A program made the translations under genes and the position numbers. A stretch of DNA of 11,379 bases, taken from Pseudomonadota bacterium. Its GTDB lineage: Bacteria; Pseudomonadota; Alphaproteobacteria; Rhizobiales; Beijerinckiaceae. The notes beneath the pieces were generated by a model that made no database searches, was not told the origin of the DNA, and worked only from the letters and a program-made list of their open reading frames with translations. The stretch is taken from positions 1 to 11,379 of the forward strand of contig JAGTAM010000108.1 of assembly GCA_023422485.1 (NCBI GenBank), given 5' to 3'. Shown one piece after another: positions 1 to 7,395 of this stretch (position 1 is the first letter of the stretch; each line of letters starts with the position of its first letter).

Positions 1-185
1 CCGGCCTTCTGCGCGATCTCGGCCTCCTGCTCGGCGATGAGCTGGCGGGCCGGCTCGTCGCCGTCGAGGCCGCCCAGGATTTCCATCGGCACGCGCCGGT
101 TCGAGGCGCGTGTGCCGTCCGCGATGACGACGTCGAAGAGGACGAAGCCGCGCTGCTGCGGCAGAGATTTGGTGCGCTTGGACAT
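1..185 (-). CDS. Small conserved-type hypothetical protein, 3' part outside the window
   Basis: Reading from the ATG at 185 down to base 3 gives 61 sense codons without a stop, beginning MSKRTKSLPQQRGFVLFDVV. The gene runs off the left edge. The visible part has a basic N-terminus, then a hydrophobic/acidic stretch (FVLFDVVIADGTRASNRRVP), a GGLDGDEPAR turn, and an acidic, Glu/Ala/Gln-rich helical tail that continues out of the window. No catalytic motif, signal peptide or membrane segment is visible. The start fits because frame and codon use degrade upstream and the SpeE-like gene starts divergently 88 bp away. My impression is that such short proteins are common and uncharacterised in Methylobacterium and related Rhizobiales, but this is memory and not a search. 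No function is assigned. Confidence 0.62.
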   Translation of the reverse strand, partial: MSKRTKSLPQQRGFVLFDVVIADGTRASNRRVPMEILGGLDGDEPARQLIAEQEAEIAQKA

Positions 186-273
186 GTGCGCTGATAGGCG
201 GCCTTCAGCGATTTGAGCAATGGCGGCGGACGCAGGCGGGGCCATACACCGCGGTCGGCCGGAAAGGGCAGTG

Positions 274-945
274 ATGAACGAGTGGGTTCACCTCGCAACC
301 GGTGATGTGCCCGGCGGAGGCAAGAGTCTCGCCTTGATGCAGCGGGGCAGCGAGTTCTCGATCGTCGTCGGCACCATCGAGCTGATGAACAGCACGCGCG
401 GCGATTCAGAGGAGGCACTGGCCTCGCTCACCTGCGCCCGGCTGTCGGAAACGCCGGCGCCGCGCGTGCTGATCGGCGGTCTGGGCATGGGTTTCACGCT
501 GCGCGCCGCGCTACAGGGGCTCGGGCCGGATGCCCGGATCGTCGTGGCCGAACTGGTCCCGGCGGTGGCGGCTTGGGCACGCGGACCGCTGGCCCCGGTC
601 TTCGGCGATTGCCTGGATGATCCGCGGGTCGAACTTCGCGAACTCGACGTGAACCGACTGATCCAATCCGAGCCGGCCGGATGGGACGCCGTCCTCCTCG
701 ATGTGGATAACGGTCCGGAGGGCCTGATGCGAAAGGCCAACGACCGGCTGTACGACGAGTGGGGTCTGAAGCGGGCGCAATGGGCGCTCAAGCCGGGCGG
801 CACGCTCGGGGTGTGGTCGGGCTCGCCGGATCGGAAGTTCAAGGCACGGCTTCAGCGCCTCGGCTTCGCCGTCGAGGAGGTGCGCTTGTCGGCGAGCGGT
901 TCGAGCGGGCCGCGCCACGTTGTCTGGCTCGCAACACGGCCTTGA
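274..945 (+). CDS. Spermidine synthase-like SAM-fold enzyme (SpeE/methyltransferase superfamily)
   Basis: A 223-residue protein with the Rossmann-like fold shared by aminopropyltransferases and SAM-dependent methyltransferases. The nucleotide-binding loop is VLIGGLGMGF (residues 66-75). E93 in VVAELVP sits where the acidic ribose-binding residue at the end of strand 2 is expected. WDAVLLDVDNGPEG (137-150) occupies the SpeE active-site strand, and ALKPGGTLGVWSG (171-183) is the usual post-motif strand. It is shorter than true spermidine synthases (about 280-300 residues) and appears to lack their N-terminal beta domain, so the substrate is unknown and polyamine synthesis should not be assumed. 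An in-frame start exists at 220, but 274 is preferred because GGAAAGGG lies at 261-268, five bases before the ATG, and the first 18 residues of the longer form look non-conserved. It converges on the ferritin-like gene. A cytosolic soluble protein is inferred. Confidence 0.8.
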   Translation: MNEWVHLATGDVPGGGKSLALMQRGSEFSIVVGTIELMNSTRGDSEEALASLTCARLSETPAPRVLIGGLGMGFTLRAALQGLGPDARIVVAELVPAVAAWARGPLAPVFGDCLDDPRVELRELDVNRLIQSEPAGWDAVLLDVDNGPEGLMRKANDRLYDEWGLKRAQWALKPGGTLGVWSGSPDRKFKARLQRLGFAVEEVRLSASGSSGPRHVVWLATRP

Positions 946-974
946 TCTCAAGGGAGCAGTGCTCAGTCGACGGA

Positions 975-1002
975 TCCGGCGACGCATCGCAGCATCGCCG
1001 GA
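975..1002. terminator. Inverted repeat between convergent genes, candidate bidirectional terminator
   Basis: TCCGGCGA at 975-982 is perfectly complementary to TCGCCGGA at 995-1002, with a 12-nt loop. It lies in the 69-bp gap between the stop of the SpeE-like gene (945) and the stop of the opposing ferritin-like gene (1015). There is no T-tract on either side, so intrinsic termination is only a guess from position and stem strength. Confidence 0.4.
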
Positions 1003-1014
1003 AGGGCTCGCGGG

Positions 1015-1524
1015 TCAGCGGTCGGCCTTCTCGCCGGCAACCGTGAGGTTGATGTAGCGCTTCGTCGTCGGGCCGATCAGGTCGCGCACGCGGCGCGCCA
1101 TCGCCTCCTCTTCCTGAAGCGATTGCCGGAACCCCGTCAGGCTTCCGCCCTGTCCGGCCGCCTCGCCGATGGTGAGCAGGGATTCGTAGGCGGCGATCTC
1201 GAAATTCTCGAAGGCGTGGTTGGCGTAGGTGTTCTTCAGGATCTCGTCCTGCGCTGGGGTGTGGCCCAGCGCCATCATGTTGCCGACGAAGCCGAGAATG
1301 CCTTCCTTGATCGTCGAGGGGCTGTCGCCGAGCGACTGGAGCGCTTCTTCCAGGCGCGTCCGCTGGCCGTGCGTCTCCTCGATGTGGCGGCGCAACGCCT
1401 CCTCCATCTCAGGATAGCGGGTGAGCCGCTCCACCTGACGCTCCATGATCTGCAGGGCCTGCATTTCGAGGGCATGGGTGTTCTTGAGGGCGGTAACGTA
1501 GATTTCGCGCGTATCGAGCGCCAT
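1015..1524 (-). CDS. Ferritin-like DUF892/YciE-type stress protein
   Basis: A 169-residue, almost entirely helical protein resembling the YciE/YciF (DUF892) branch of the ferritin-like superfamily, a four-helix bundle with a di-metal site. Candidate ligands fall in the expected helix pattern: E20 in HALEMQALQ, E49-x2-H52 in RRHIEETHGQ, E109 in FENFEIAAYESL, and an EEE cluster at 138-140. No signal peptide is present, so it is cytosolic. The ATG at 1524 is chosen over a GTG at 1560 because AGGAGA lies at 1538-1533 (minus strand), eight bases upstream. It follows the manganese catalase gene on the same strand after 81 bp, consistent with one transcript. In enterobacteria YciE/YciF belong to the general stress regulon, so a role in metal or oxidative-stress protection is inferred. 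The biochemical activity of the family is not settled. Confidence 0.88.
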   Translation of the reverse strand: MALDTREIYVTALKNTHALEMQALQIMERQVERLTRYPEMEEALRRHIEETHGQRTRLEEALQSLGDSPSTIKEGILGFVGNMMALGHTPAQDEILKNTYANHAFENFEIAAYESLLTIGEAAGQGGSLTGFRQSLQEEEAMARRVRDLIGPTTKRYINLTVAGEKADR

Positions 1525-1559
1525 CGTCGGCTTCTCCTGTACGAGGGGGAGTGGATGCA

Positions 1560-1581
1560 CCGGCCGGGAGCGCCCGGCCGG
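1560..1581. repeat. Strong GC hairpin between the catalase and ferritin-like genes
   Basis: CCGGCCGGG at 1560-1568 pairs perfectly with CCCGGCCGG at 1573-1581 around a 4-nt loop: nine G/C pairs. It lies in the 81-bp spacer between the two co-directional genes. A third related block, CGGCCGG at 1587-1593, allows a competing pairing. There is no T-tract after the stem in the direction of transcription, so it looks like an mRNA-processing or partial-attenuation element and not a full terminator. That role is inference. Confidence 0.5.
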
Positions 1582-1605
1582 GCTTTCGGCCGGACGCGTA
1601 CCTGA

Positions 1606-2463
1606 TCAGCCGATCTGCTCGCTCTGGGCACCGCTGTCGGGCCGGGCCGGACCGAGCACCGGCTCCTGACCCATCGGCGCATTCTGGACCACGTTGAACT
1701 CGCCCTTGCCATCGAGAGAGCGACCGCTCGTCCAGCGGCCTTCCGGCGGCGGAACGCCGTCACGGTTGGTGGCGAAGAAGCTGTAATTGTACTTCTGGTT
1801 CTCCTCCGATTGCGGGAAGGAGTTCGGGATCGGCAGGGCACCCTCGTGACCGCCGACCTCCTCGATGACCGAGAGCCATTGCTGCTGGTGCATCGTGTCG
1901 CGGGCGATGAGGAAGCTCCACATGTCCTTCATGCCGGGATCGTTGGTGGCGTTGGACAGGCGCACGGCGAGCGTCCGGCCCGTCGCCTCGGCGGCGACGT
2001 TGCAATACATATCGGCCGCGAGGTTTCCGCTGGCGTAGATGTGGTTCATGTCGAATGGCACGCCGTCGGAATTGCCGGGGAAGGCGGCCATGCCTGAGGA
2101 GAGCAGGTGCTTGTGCAGCATGCCCTCGGCGATGTGGCGCGGGTTCTCACCACCCATCACGGCGCCGACGATGGCATCGGCCGCGCCGGCCTCCTGAACC
2201 TTTGTCGGCGCGTTCTCCAGGTTCATCGCAACGGCGGTCGCGAGCATCTCGATGTGACCGAGCTCCTCCGATGCGGTGTGGAGAAGCATATCGCGATACT
2301 TGGTGTTGGGCGCGCGATTGCCCCAAGCCTGGAAGAAGTACTGCATACAGACGCGGATTTCGCCCTCGACACCGCCGATCGCCTGCTGCAGCATCCGGGC
2401 ATAGATCGGATCCGGGCTTTCGACCCGCACAGGATATTGGAGACGCTTGTCGAAATAATACAT
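1606..2463 (-). CDS. Manganese (non-haem) catalase
   Basis: A 285-residue protein of the KatN/manganese catalase family, which disproportionates hydrogen peroxide at a di-manganese centre in the cytosol. Aligning by eye to Lactobacillus plantarum catalase places all five metal ligands: E35 (GVEGEIR), E67 and H70 (SEELGHIEM), E159 (AAEATGRTL) and H192 (ARDTMHQQQ). The first differs by no position, the next two by one, and the last two by eleven, as expected from two insertions. The start at 2463 (MYYFDKRLQYP) matches the family N-terminus. An in-frame upstream extension to 2511 is rejected because it adds 16 unrelated residues. The polar C-terminal tail after about residue 240 is typical. Upstream on the same strand, 263 bp away, is the GGDEF-EAL gene. 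Downstream is the DUF892 gene. General-stress control is likely from the family, but I found no clear EcfG-type promoter. Confidence 0.95.
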   Translation of the reverse strand: MYYFDKRLQYPVRVESPDPIYARMLQQAIGGVEGEIRVCMQYFFQAWGNRAPNTKYRDMLLHTASEELGHIEMLATAVAMNLENAPTKVQEAGAADAIVGAVMGGENPRHIAEGMLHKHLLSSGMAAFPGNSDGVPFDMNHIYASGNLAADMYCNVAAEATGRTLAVRLSNATNDPGMKDMWSFLIARDTMHQQQWLSVIEEVGGHEGALPIPNSFPQSEENQKYNYSFFATNRDGVPPPEGRWTSGRSLDGKGEFNVVQNAPMGQEPVLGPARPDSGAQSEQIG

Positions 2464-2513
2464 CAGCTCGATTTCCCAAAAGTGCGAAGCGCAGCTCACA
2501 TGGCGGAGCAAAA

Positions 2514-2531
2514 CCGGGTCTTCCGACCCGG
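2514..2531 (-). promoter_or_regulatory. Hairpin with GGAA loop and TTTT tail in the catalase leader
   Basis: On the minus strand CCGGGTC, loop GGAA (a GNRA-type tetraloop), then GACCCGG form a perfect 7-bp stem followed directly by TTTTG. It ends 50 bases before the catalase start codon. The shape is that of a short intrinsic terminator placed upstream of the gene, so it could attenuate catalase transcription, end a short leader RNA, or simply stabilise the 5' end. Only the structure is seen; the role is inferred. Confidence 0.45.
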
Positions 2532-2726
2532 CTATCTCTCGGCTTCTGGTTCGGGAAATCGCCGTATGGGCGCTTTGTTCAGCAGAAAATCAGCGAAATA
2601 GCGACGCGATCATATGTTGTGCTGATATAGCAAGATGCATAATGTGTCTTTTTCATAATATGCTTTTCGACCGCCAGCCGGAAGCGTTGCAGGTTCGACC
2701 GGCATCGTCACGCGGCGAGAGGCGGT

Positions 2727-5579
2727 TCAGGCAGCGTTCCGGCCTAGATTCGCGACGAGGTCGCGGATCGAAGCAGCGGAAACGGGACGGCTGAACAAAT
2801 ATCCTTGCCCCTCCTCGCATCCTTCGAGCCGCAATTGTTCGAGCTGCGCTTCGGTCTCGATGCCTTCGGCGGTGGTCGTGATGCCGAGGCTGCGCCCGAG
2901 GCCGATCACGGAGCGCACGATCAGGCGTGCGTTCCCGGTCGCGTCGAGGTTGCGCACGAAGGATTGGTCGATCTTGATCTTGTCGAAGGGGAAGCTCTGG
3001 AGGTAGCTCAGGGACGAAAACCCGGTGCCGAAATCGTCCATCGCCACCCGCACGCCGAGGCGCTTGAGGGTGTGAAGCGTCGCCAGCGTCGTCACGCTGT
3101 CGTTGAGCAGAACCGATTCCGTGATCTCCAACTCCAGGCGATGTGCCGGCAGGCCGCTGGCGGAAAGCGCCTCCATCACCGCCCGGACCACGGCGGCATT
3201 CTTGAACTGCACGGCGGAGACGTTGACGGCCACGCCGATGCCGCTCGGCCAAGCCGCGGCCTCGCTGCAGGCCTTGCGCAGGACCCATTCGCCGATCTGA
3301 CTGATGATTCCGGTTTCCTCGGCCAGCGGAATGAAGTCGGCAGGAGAGACGTATCCGCGCTCGGGATGGCGCCAGCGCAGCAGCGCTTCGCAAGTCGAGA
3401 TCCGCTGCTGGTCGAGCTTGACGATCGGCTGGAAGACGAGCTCGAACTCGTTGTTGTCGACAGCCTTGCGCAGGTCGCTTTCCAGGGCGCGACGCTTGCG
3501 CAGTTCGAGGTCCATCTCCTCCTCGAAGAACGACCAGCATCCGCGCCCGGTGGCCTTGGCGCGGTAGAGAGCGAGGTCGGCGCTTTTGAGAAGCTTCTCC
3601 GGGCTCGTCCCGTGTTCCGGCGCGAGCGAGATACCGATGCTGACGCCCACGATCACGGTGTGTCCATCGAGCAGGAACGGCTGCTGGAACGCGGCGATCA
3701 GGCGTCTGGCGAGCGCACTCGCATCGCTCCGCACCTGCGTGCCGGCCTGAACGATGGCGAACTCGTCGCCGCCTAGCCGCGCCACGAGATCGGTCTCCCG
3801 CAGGCAGCCTTGGAGCCGCTCGGCGACGCTGCGCAGCAGGCCGTCGCCGATCGGATGACCGAGCGTGTCGTTGACCTCCTTGAAGCGGTCGAGGTCGAGG
3901 CAGAGGGTCGCAAAGCCCGGACCGGCCCCCTCGACCAAACGCGTCGCGGCCTCCTCCAGGCGCTCGCTGAACACCATGCGGTTGGCCAGACCCGTCAGCG
4001 CGTCGCGGCGCGCCATGGTGATGATCCGCTCCTCCGCCTCGTAGCGCTGGGTGACGTCCTCGTAGGTGGCGATCCAGCCACCTTCGGCGGTCGGCTGCTG
4101 CTTGAGCGAGACGATGCAATCCTTTCGGATCGGACAGCAGAGCGATCCGCTGACCCCGCGCTGGAGCAAGGATTGCTGCTGCAACAAGAGGTCGACGGCT
4201 CGACCGTCATCGGATGCGGCTTCGACGAGGCGGGTGACCTCATGGAGACTCATGCCCGGGCGCAATAAGGCGGCATCGATGCCGAGCATGTCGCAAAAGC
4301 GACGGTTGTAGACGAGCAAGCCGCCCTCGGCATCGTAGAGGCAGAGCCCCTGGAGCATGTTGCTGAGGGCCGCATCGAGCTGAGAATTGCTGCGCTTGAG
4401 CTGCTCCTCCTGCTCCTTGAGCAGAGACATGTCGCTGCAGACGGCCACGAAGCCGCCTCCCCGCGTGGGGCTGCGGCTGATGCGCAGCCAACGCCCGTCG
4501 GCGCTCCGCGTCTCGGCCGTCAAGCTCCCGGTTCCGGGCATCGCAAGAAGGGTATCCGCGACCGCCGAGCCGCTGGCACTCGACAGCGAGCGATTTTGCG
4601 TGTCGGCCGGATCGAGCCCGAGCAGTGCCGCTGCCCGATCATTGGCGAGGACGATGCGGCCCGCGGCGTCGACGACGACGATTCCCTCGATCGACCCCTG
4701 CACCGCATCGGCCAGAAGGCTCTGGGCGGAGCGCCGTTGGGCCACCTCCTCCTGCATCATCGCCGCGATGTTGTCGCGCATCACTGCCATGGCGCGCAGC
4801 AGCGCACCGAACTCGTCGGCACCGCCCTCGGGCACCTTCACGGTCAGCTCGCCCGCCGCGATGCGGCTGGCCACCGTCGAGGCGTCCGCCACCGGCCGAA
4901 CGATCTGCCGCAGCAGGAGCAGGGCGACGATCCCGGTGAGGACGATGGCGGCCGACGTCACGAAGACGCTCAATCGAACGTCGCGATCGACGATCGCCCG
5001 CGCGGCCTGCCGGTAGGAGAAGCCGTCTCCGGCGGTGAAGTTGATCAGGAGGTCGATATGCTGCTCGGCCACCGCCGCATGGGCGTCGAGCGCCTGCCAG
5101 ACGTCGGTCGTCTGCTGATCCGGGCCGAATTCGCGTCGGGCGGCGAGCCAGTGCATGACGGCATCCTTCGCCGCGGCCGCCTCCCGCGTGGCGCGCTCCG
5201 ATTGAGCGCGACCGGCCGCGATCTCGAGATCCTCCTCGAACGATTGCGTCAGGGTCTCGATCCGCGTTTCGAGCGTGCGCCGCTCCTCGGCATCCCCGGC
5301 GAGGCGCGCGCGGGCAACCGTGGCTTGCAACGCGGCGAGATCGGTGGCGGCAGCACGGGCATAATTGATCGACATCAGGGATTGGTCATAGGTCTTTTCG
5401 ACCAATGCCCCCGTGGTCATGATGCCCAGCGCGGCATAGCCGCCCAGCATCGCCGTGATCGCGCTCAGCATCAGGAACGCGAGAAAGATGCGACCGCGGA
5501 TGGTGCGCACGCCGCGCAGCACCGCATCGAGGGCCGCACGCCACCGCGGATCGCCTGTAGGTTGGCGTGGAAGGTTCAT
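2727..5579 (-). CDS. Membrane-bound HAMP-PAS-PAS-GGDEF-EAL c-di-GMP enzyme
   Basis: A 950-residue protein. Order: transmembrane helix at about 31-54, a helical periplasmic sensor region of about 145 residues, transmembrane helix at about 203-223, HAMP (about 224-277), PAS (about 287-385), coiled linker, PAS (about 400-510), GGDEF (about 520-680) and EAL (about 695-945). The cyclase motif is intact (RLGGDEF, 601-607) with the RxxD inhibitory site RETD (594-597). The phosphodiesterase motifs are also intact: EALLRW (731-736), NVSAVQF (786-792), ELEITES (816-822), MDDFGTG (847-853), KIDQSF (869-874) and AEGIETE (904-910). It could therefore both make and break c-di-GMP, with the balance set by the sensor domains. 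The start at 5579 is chosen because the region upstream in frame is Cys-rich and unrelated in composition. GAGAAG lies 14 bases upstream, a weak ribosome site. It is divergent from the cupredoxin gene. Confidence 0.93.
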   Translation of the reverse strand: MNLPRQPTGDPRWRAALDAVLRGVRTIRGRIFLAFLMLSAITAMLGGYAALGIMTTGALVEKTYDQSLMSINYARAAATDLAALQATVARARLAGDAEERRTLETRIETLTQSFEEDLEIAAGRAQSERATREAAAAKDAVMHWLAARREFGPDQQTTDVWQALDAHAAVAEQHIDLLINFTAGDGFSYRQAARAIVDRDVRLSVFVTSAAIVLTGIVALLLLRQIVRPVADASTVASRIAAGELTVKVPEGGADEFGALLRAMAVMRDNIAAMMQEEVAQRRSAQSLLADAVQGSIEGIVVVDAAGRIVLANDRAAALLGLDPADTQNRSLSSASGSAVADTLLAMPGTGSLTAETRSADGRWLRISRSPTRGGGFVAVCSDMSLLKEQEEQLKRSNSQLDAALSNMLQGLCLYDAEGGLLVYNRRFCDMLGIDAALLRPGMSLHEVTRLVEAASDDGRAVDLLLQQQSLLQRGVSGSLCCPIRKDCIVSLKQQPTAEGGWIATYEDVTQRYEAEERIITMARRDALTGLANRMVFSERLEEAATRLVEGAGPGFATLCLDLDRFKEVNDTLGHPIGDGLLRSVAERLQGCLRETDLVARLGGDEFAIVQAGTQVRSDASALARRLIAAFQQPFLLDGHTVIVGVSIGISLAPEHGTSPEKLLKSADLALYRAKATGRGCWSFFEEEMDLELRKRRALESDLRKAVDNNEFELVFQPIVKLDQQRISTCEALLRWRHPERGYVSPADFIPLAEETGIISQIGEWVLRKACSEAAAWPSGIGVAVNVSAVQFKNAAVVRAVMEALSASGLPAHRLELEITESVLLNDSVTTLATLHTLKRLGVRVAMDDFGTGFSSLSYLQSFPFDKIKIDQSFVRNLDATGNARLIVRSVIGLGRSLGITTTAEGIETEAQLEQLRLEGCEEGQGYLFSRPVSAASIRDLVANLGRNAA

Positions 5580-5688
5580 CGGGCAACCGTTCGCTTCTCG
5601 CGCCCAGCATGTCCGACAATCGTTAAGGCAATTTACAACGCATCTGTCCCGCCAAAAGGTAGCCCGGAAATTCAGAGATTGCGTTAAT

Positions 5689-5710
5689 GCGAATGCAACC
5701 TCGCGAATGC
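5689..5710. repeat. Short direct repeat in the divergent GGDEF-EAL/cupredoxin gap
   Basis: GCGAATGC occurs at 5689-5696 and again at 5703-5710, a 14-bp period, with a related TAATGC just before the first copy. It lies 54 bp before the cupredoxin start and about 110 bp before the GGDEF-EAL start. Position suggests an operator, but eight-base repeats can arise by chance. Confidence 0.3.
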
Positions 5711-5763
5711 TTATCAGACAAAGACGAGCACGCAGATTCGGGCTCTGAAAAATGGGGGCGAGC

Positions 5764-6135
5764 ATGAGCGACACGTGCCGGCACAAGGGTGCGGTCAACC
5801 GGTGGCGTGCGAGCTCGGCCCTGCTGCTGACATCCCTCACCGCATCCGGCGCAGCTCTGGCGCTGACCGGCGACACCGCCTCCCTCAAAGTGACCCAGAA
5901 GGGCCGTGCCTTCGCTCCCGGTGCGATTTCGTTGCAGGCCGGCGAAGCCATCGCGATCGTCAACGACGATGGAGAGCTTGTGCACCACGCCTATCTCGAG
6001 AGCCCGGATTTCAGCTTCGACACCGGTGAGCAGCTCCCGGGAAGCAGGACGGTGGTCCGCTTCCCCAAAGCGGGCCACTTCACGATCCTGTGCGGAATCC
6101 ATCCGAAAATGAAGCTTGCCGTTTCCGTGAAATAA
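5764..6135 (+). CDS. Exported amicyanin-type cupredoxin (blue copper protein)
   Basis: A 123-residue precursor with a basic n-region, a hydrophobic stretch (about 16-33) and a likely cleavage near ALA-LTG (about 34), leaving a small periplasmic domain of roughly 90 residues. Type 1 copper ligands are visible: H75 (VHHAYLES) and the C-terminal loop C110, H113, M116 in LCGIHPKM. The C-x2-H-x2-M spacing equals the amicyanin loop (CTPHPFM) and is shorter than the plastocyanin loop, so amicyanin or a pseudoazurin-like relative is the best description. Such proteins shuttle single electrons in the periplasm. The ATG at 5764 is preferred over the one at 5752 because GGGGGCGAG lies just before it. 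The di-haem peroxidase gene follows on the same strand after 170 bp and is a plausible redox partner. Confidence 0.87.
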   Translation: MSDTCRHKGAVNRWRASSALLLTSLTASGAALALTGDTASLKVTQKGRAFAPGAISLQAGEAIAIVNDDGELVHHAYLESPDFSFDTGEQLPGSRTVVRFPKAGHFTILCGIHPKMKLAVSVK

Positions 6136-6305
6136 ATGCGAGCGATTGACTGATGTTGATTCTAAAGTGCATCCTGATTCCAAGAAGAACAGTCGAGAGT
6201 GATGCGTGAATTTTACGGGAATGTTGCCATTCATAAGGGCTTCTTCGGCACTCGTTAACGTGTAATTAAGCCAAAGCCACGAAGCTCGCTCCCGTCGAGG
6301 TTGGA

Positions 6306-7364
6306 ATGGCTTGGAAAATCGTGGGGGGCGCGGCAGCCCTCCTATCGATCCTACTGGGAGGCCTGGCGGTCGCGACGCACTGCGAGCCCGACCGAACGGC
6401 CGCGTTTGCCGAGTACCGGCGACCGCTGGCGATTCCGTTTCCCGATGACAATCCGTTCCAGGCCGCCAAGGCGGAACTCGGCCGGGCTCTTTTCTTCGAG
6501 CCAACCCTGTCCCGTGACGGCGACCGGACCTGCGCCACCTGCCACATCCCCGGAAAGGATTGGACCGACTCCAACCCGCGCGCGCCACGCAGCGACGGTG
6601 GCTTCATGGATTTCCGCACGCCGACGCTGCTGAACGTCGCGTGGACCGAGACGATCTTCGGGTGGGACGGCAAGTTCCGTGGTCTCGAGACGGTAGCCCG
6701 CACGCCGCTGACCGCGTCCGGCAACATGAACATGCCGCCCGAGGAGATGGTCCGGCGCCTATCGGCGGATCCGAACTATGTCGCGGCCTTCGCGAAGGCG
6801 TTTCCCGAACCCGTTGCGGAAGGGGGACCGGTAACGCAGGAGCGGACCGAACAGGCGCTCGCGACATTCCAACGCCTGATCGTCGCCGGCCCGGCACCGT
6901 TCGACCGCTGGGTCGAGGGCGATGCGCACGCCCTCGGTGCGGCAGCCAAACGCGGCTTCGACCTGTTCAACGGCAAGGCCAACTGCGCGGCGTGCCATTC
7001 GGGCTGGAACTTCACCGATGGCTCTTTCCACGACGTCGGCGTCGCGGGAGAGGGTGCGCTCGGCCGAGGAAAATTCTTCCCGACCTCGACGGCGCTGCGC
7101 CACGCCTTCAAGACCCCGACCCTACGCAACGTCGCGCGCCGGCCGCCTTACATGCATGACGGATCGCTGACGACGCTGGCCGAGGTGGTCGATCTCTATG
7201 ACCGGGGCGGCATCGATCGGCCCAGCCGCTCCCGCGACATCCGCCCGCTCCATCTCTCGGCACGGGAGAAAGCCGATCTCATCGCCTTCATGGAATCTCT
7301 CGACGATGACGGTGCCGAAGGGCCCGCTTACCAGCCGATCGGACCCGAGCCGCCGCAGCCGTAA
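6306..7364 (+). CDS. Di-haem cytochrome c peroxidase/MauG family protein
   Basis: A 352-residue protein with an N-terminal hydrophobic segment (residues 5-24) serving as signal peptide or membrane anchor, then two haem-binding CxxCH motifs, CATCH at 76-80 and CAACH at 227-231, the standard layout of bacterial CcpA and MauG. The conserved WDG after the first haem (FGWDGKF, 118-124) probably supplies the inter-haem tryptophan. PPYMHDGSLTTLAEVVDLYDRGG (in pieces, 280-302) is the second-haem distal region. Here Y298 falls where classical peroxidases carry a methionine ligand, which by alignment from memory resembles Tyr294 of MauG. The family reduces peroxide or uses high-valent haem to oxidise a protein substrate. 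GAGG at 6297-6300 precedes the ATG. No methylamine dehydrogenase genes are visible here, so the substrate is unknown. Confidence 0.9.
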   Translation: MAWKIVGGAAALLSILLGGLAVATHCEPDRTAAFAEYRRPLAIPFPDDNPFQAAKAELGRALFFEPTLSRDGDRTCATCHIPGKDWTDSNPRAPRSDGGFMDFRTPTLLNVAWTETIFGWDGKFRGLETVARTPLTASGNMNMPPEEMVRRLSADPNYVAAFAKAFPEPVAEGGPVTQERTEQALATFQRLIVAGPAPFDRWVEGDAHALGAAAKRGFDLFNGKANCAACHSGWNFTDGSFHDVGVAGEGALGRGKFFPTSTALRHAFKTPTLRNVARRPPYMHDGSLTTLAEVVDLYDRGGIDRPSRSRDIRPLHLSAREKADLIAFMESLDDDGAEGPAYQPIGPEPPQP

Positions 7365-7374
7365 CAGGCGCTGA

Positions 7375-7388
7375 GACCGGTTCCGGTC
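7375..7388. terminator. Palindrome between convergent peroxidase and porin genes
   Basis: GACCGG at 7375-7380 and CCGGTC at 7383-7388 are separated by TT. The element lies in the 31-bp gap between the stop codons of the peroxidase and the opposing porin. It could serve as a short bidirectional terminator, but the stem is short, the loop would need to open, and no T-tract follows. Confidence 0.3.
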
Positions 7389-7395
7389 GCCGTCG

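Noticed and set aside
2464..2726. EcfG-type (GGAAC/CGTT) general-stress promoter for the catalase
   Set aside because: I scanned the minus strand for GGAAC followed by CGTT at 16-19 bp and found only near misses such as CGAAC without a matching -10.
2653..4119. 488-codon minus-strand frame overlapping the GGDEF-EAL gene
   Set aside because: It is an Arg-rich out-of-frame reading of the EAL/GGDEF region with no coherent domain.
5580..5963. N-terminal extension of the GGDEF-EAL protein by 128 residues
   Set aside because: The extension is Cys-rich, lacks domain features and would overlap the divergent cupredoxin gene. The start at 5579 gives a normal N-terminus before the first membrane helix.
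6146..6174. TTGACT at 6146 as a -35 box for the peroxidase gene
   Set aside because: At 17-bp spacing the -10 position reads GCATCC, a poor match, so no promoter is called.
5623..6588. 321-codon minus-strand frame across the cupredoxin and peroxidase starts
   Set aside because: It is antisense to two well-supported genes and spans their intergenic region. No motif or ribosome site was found.
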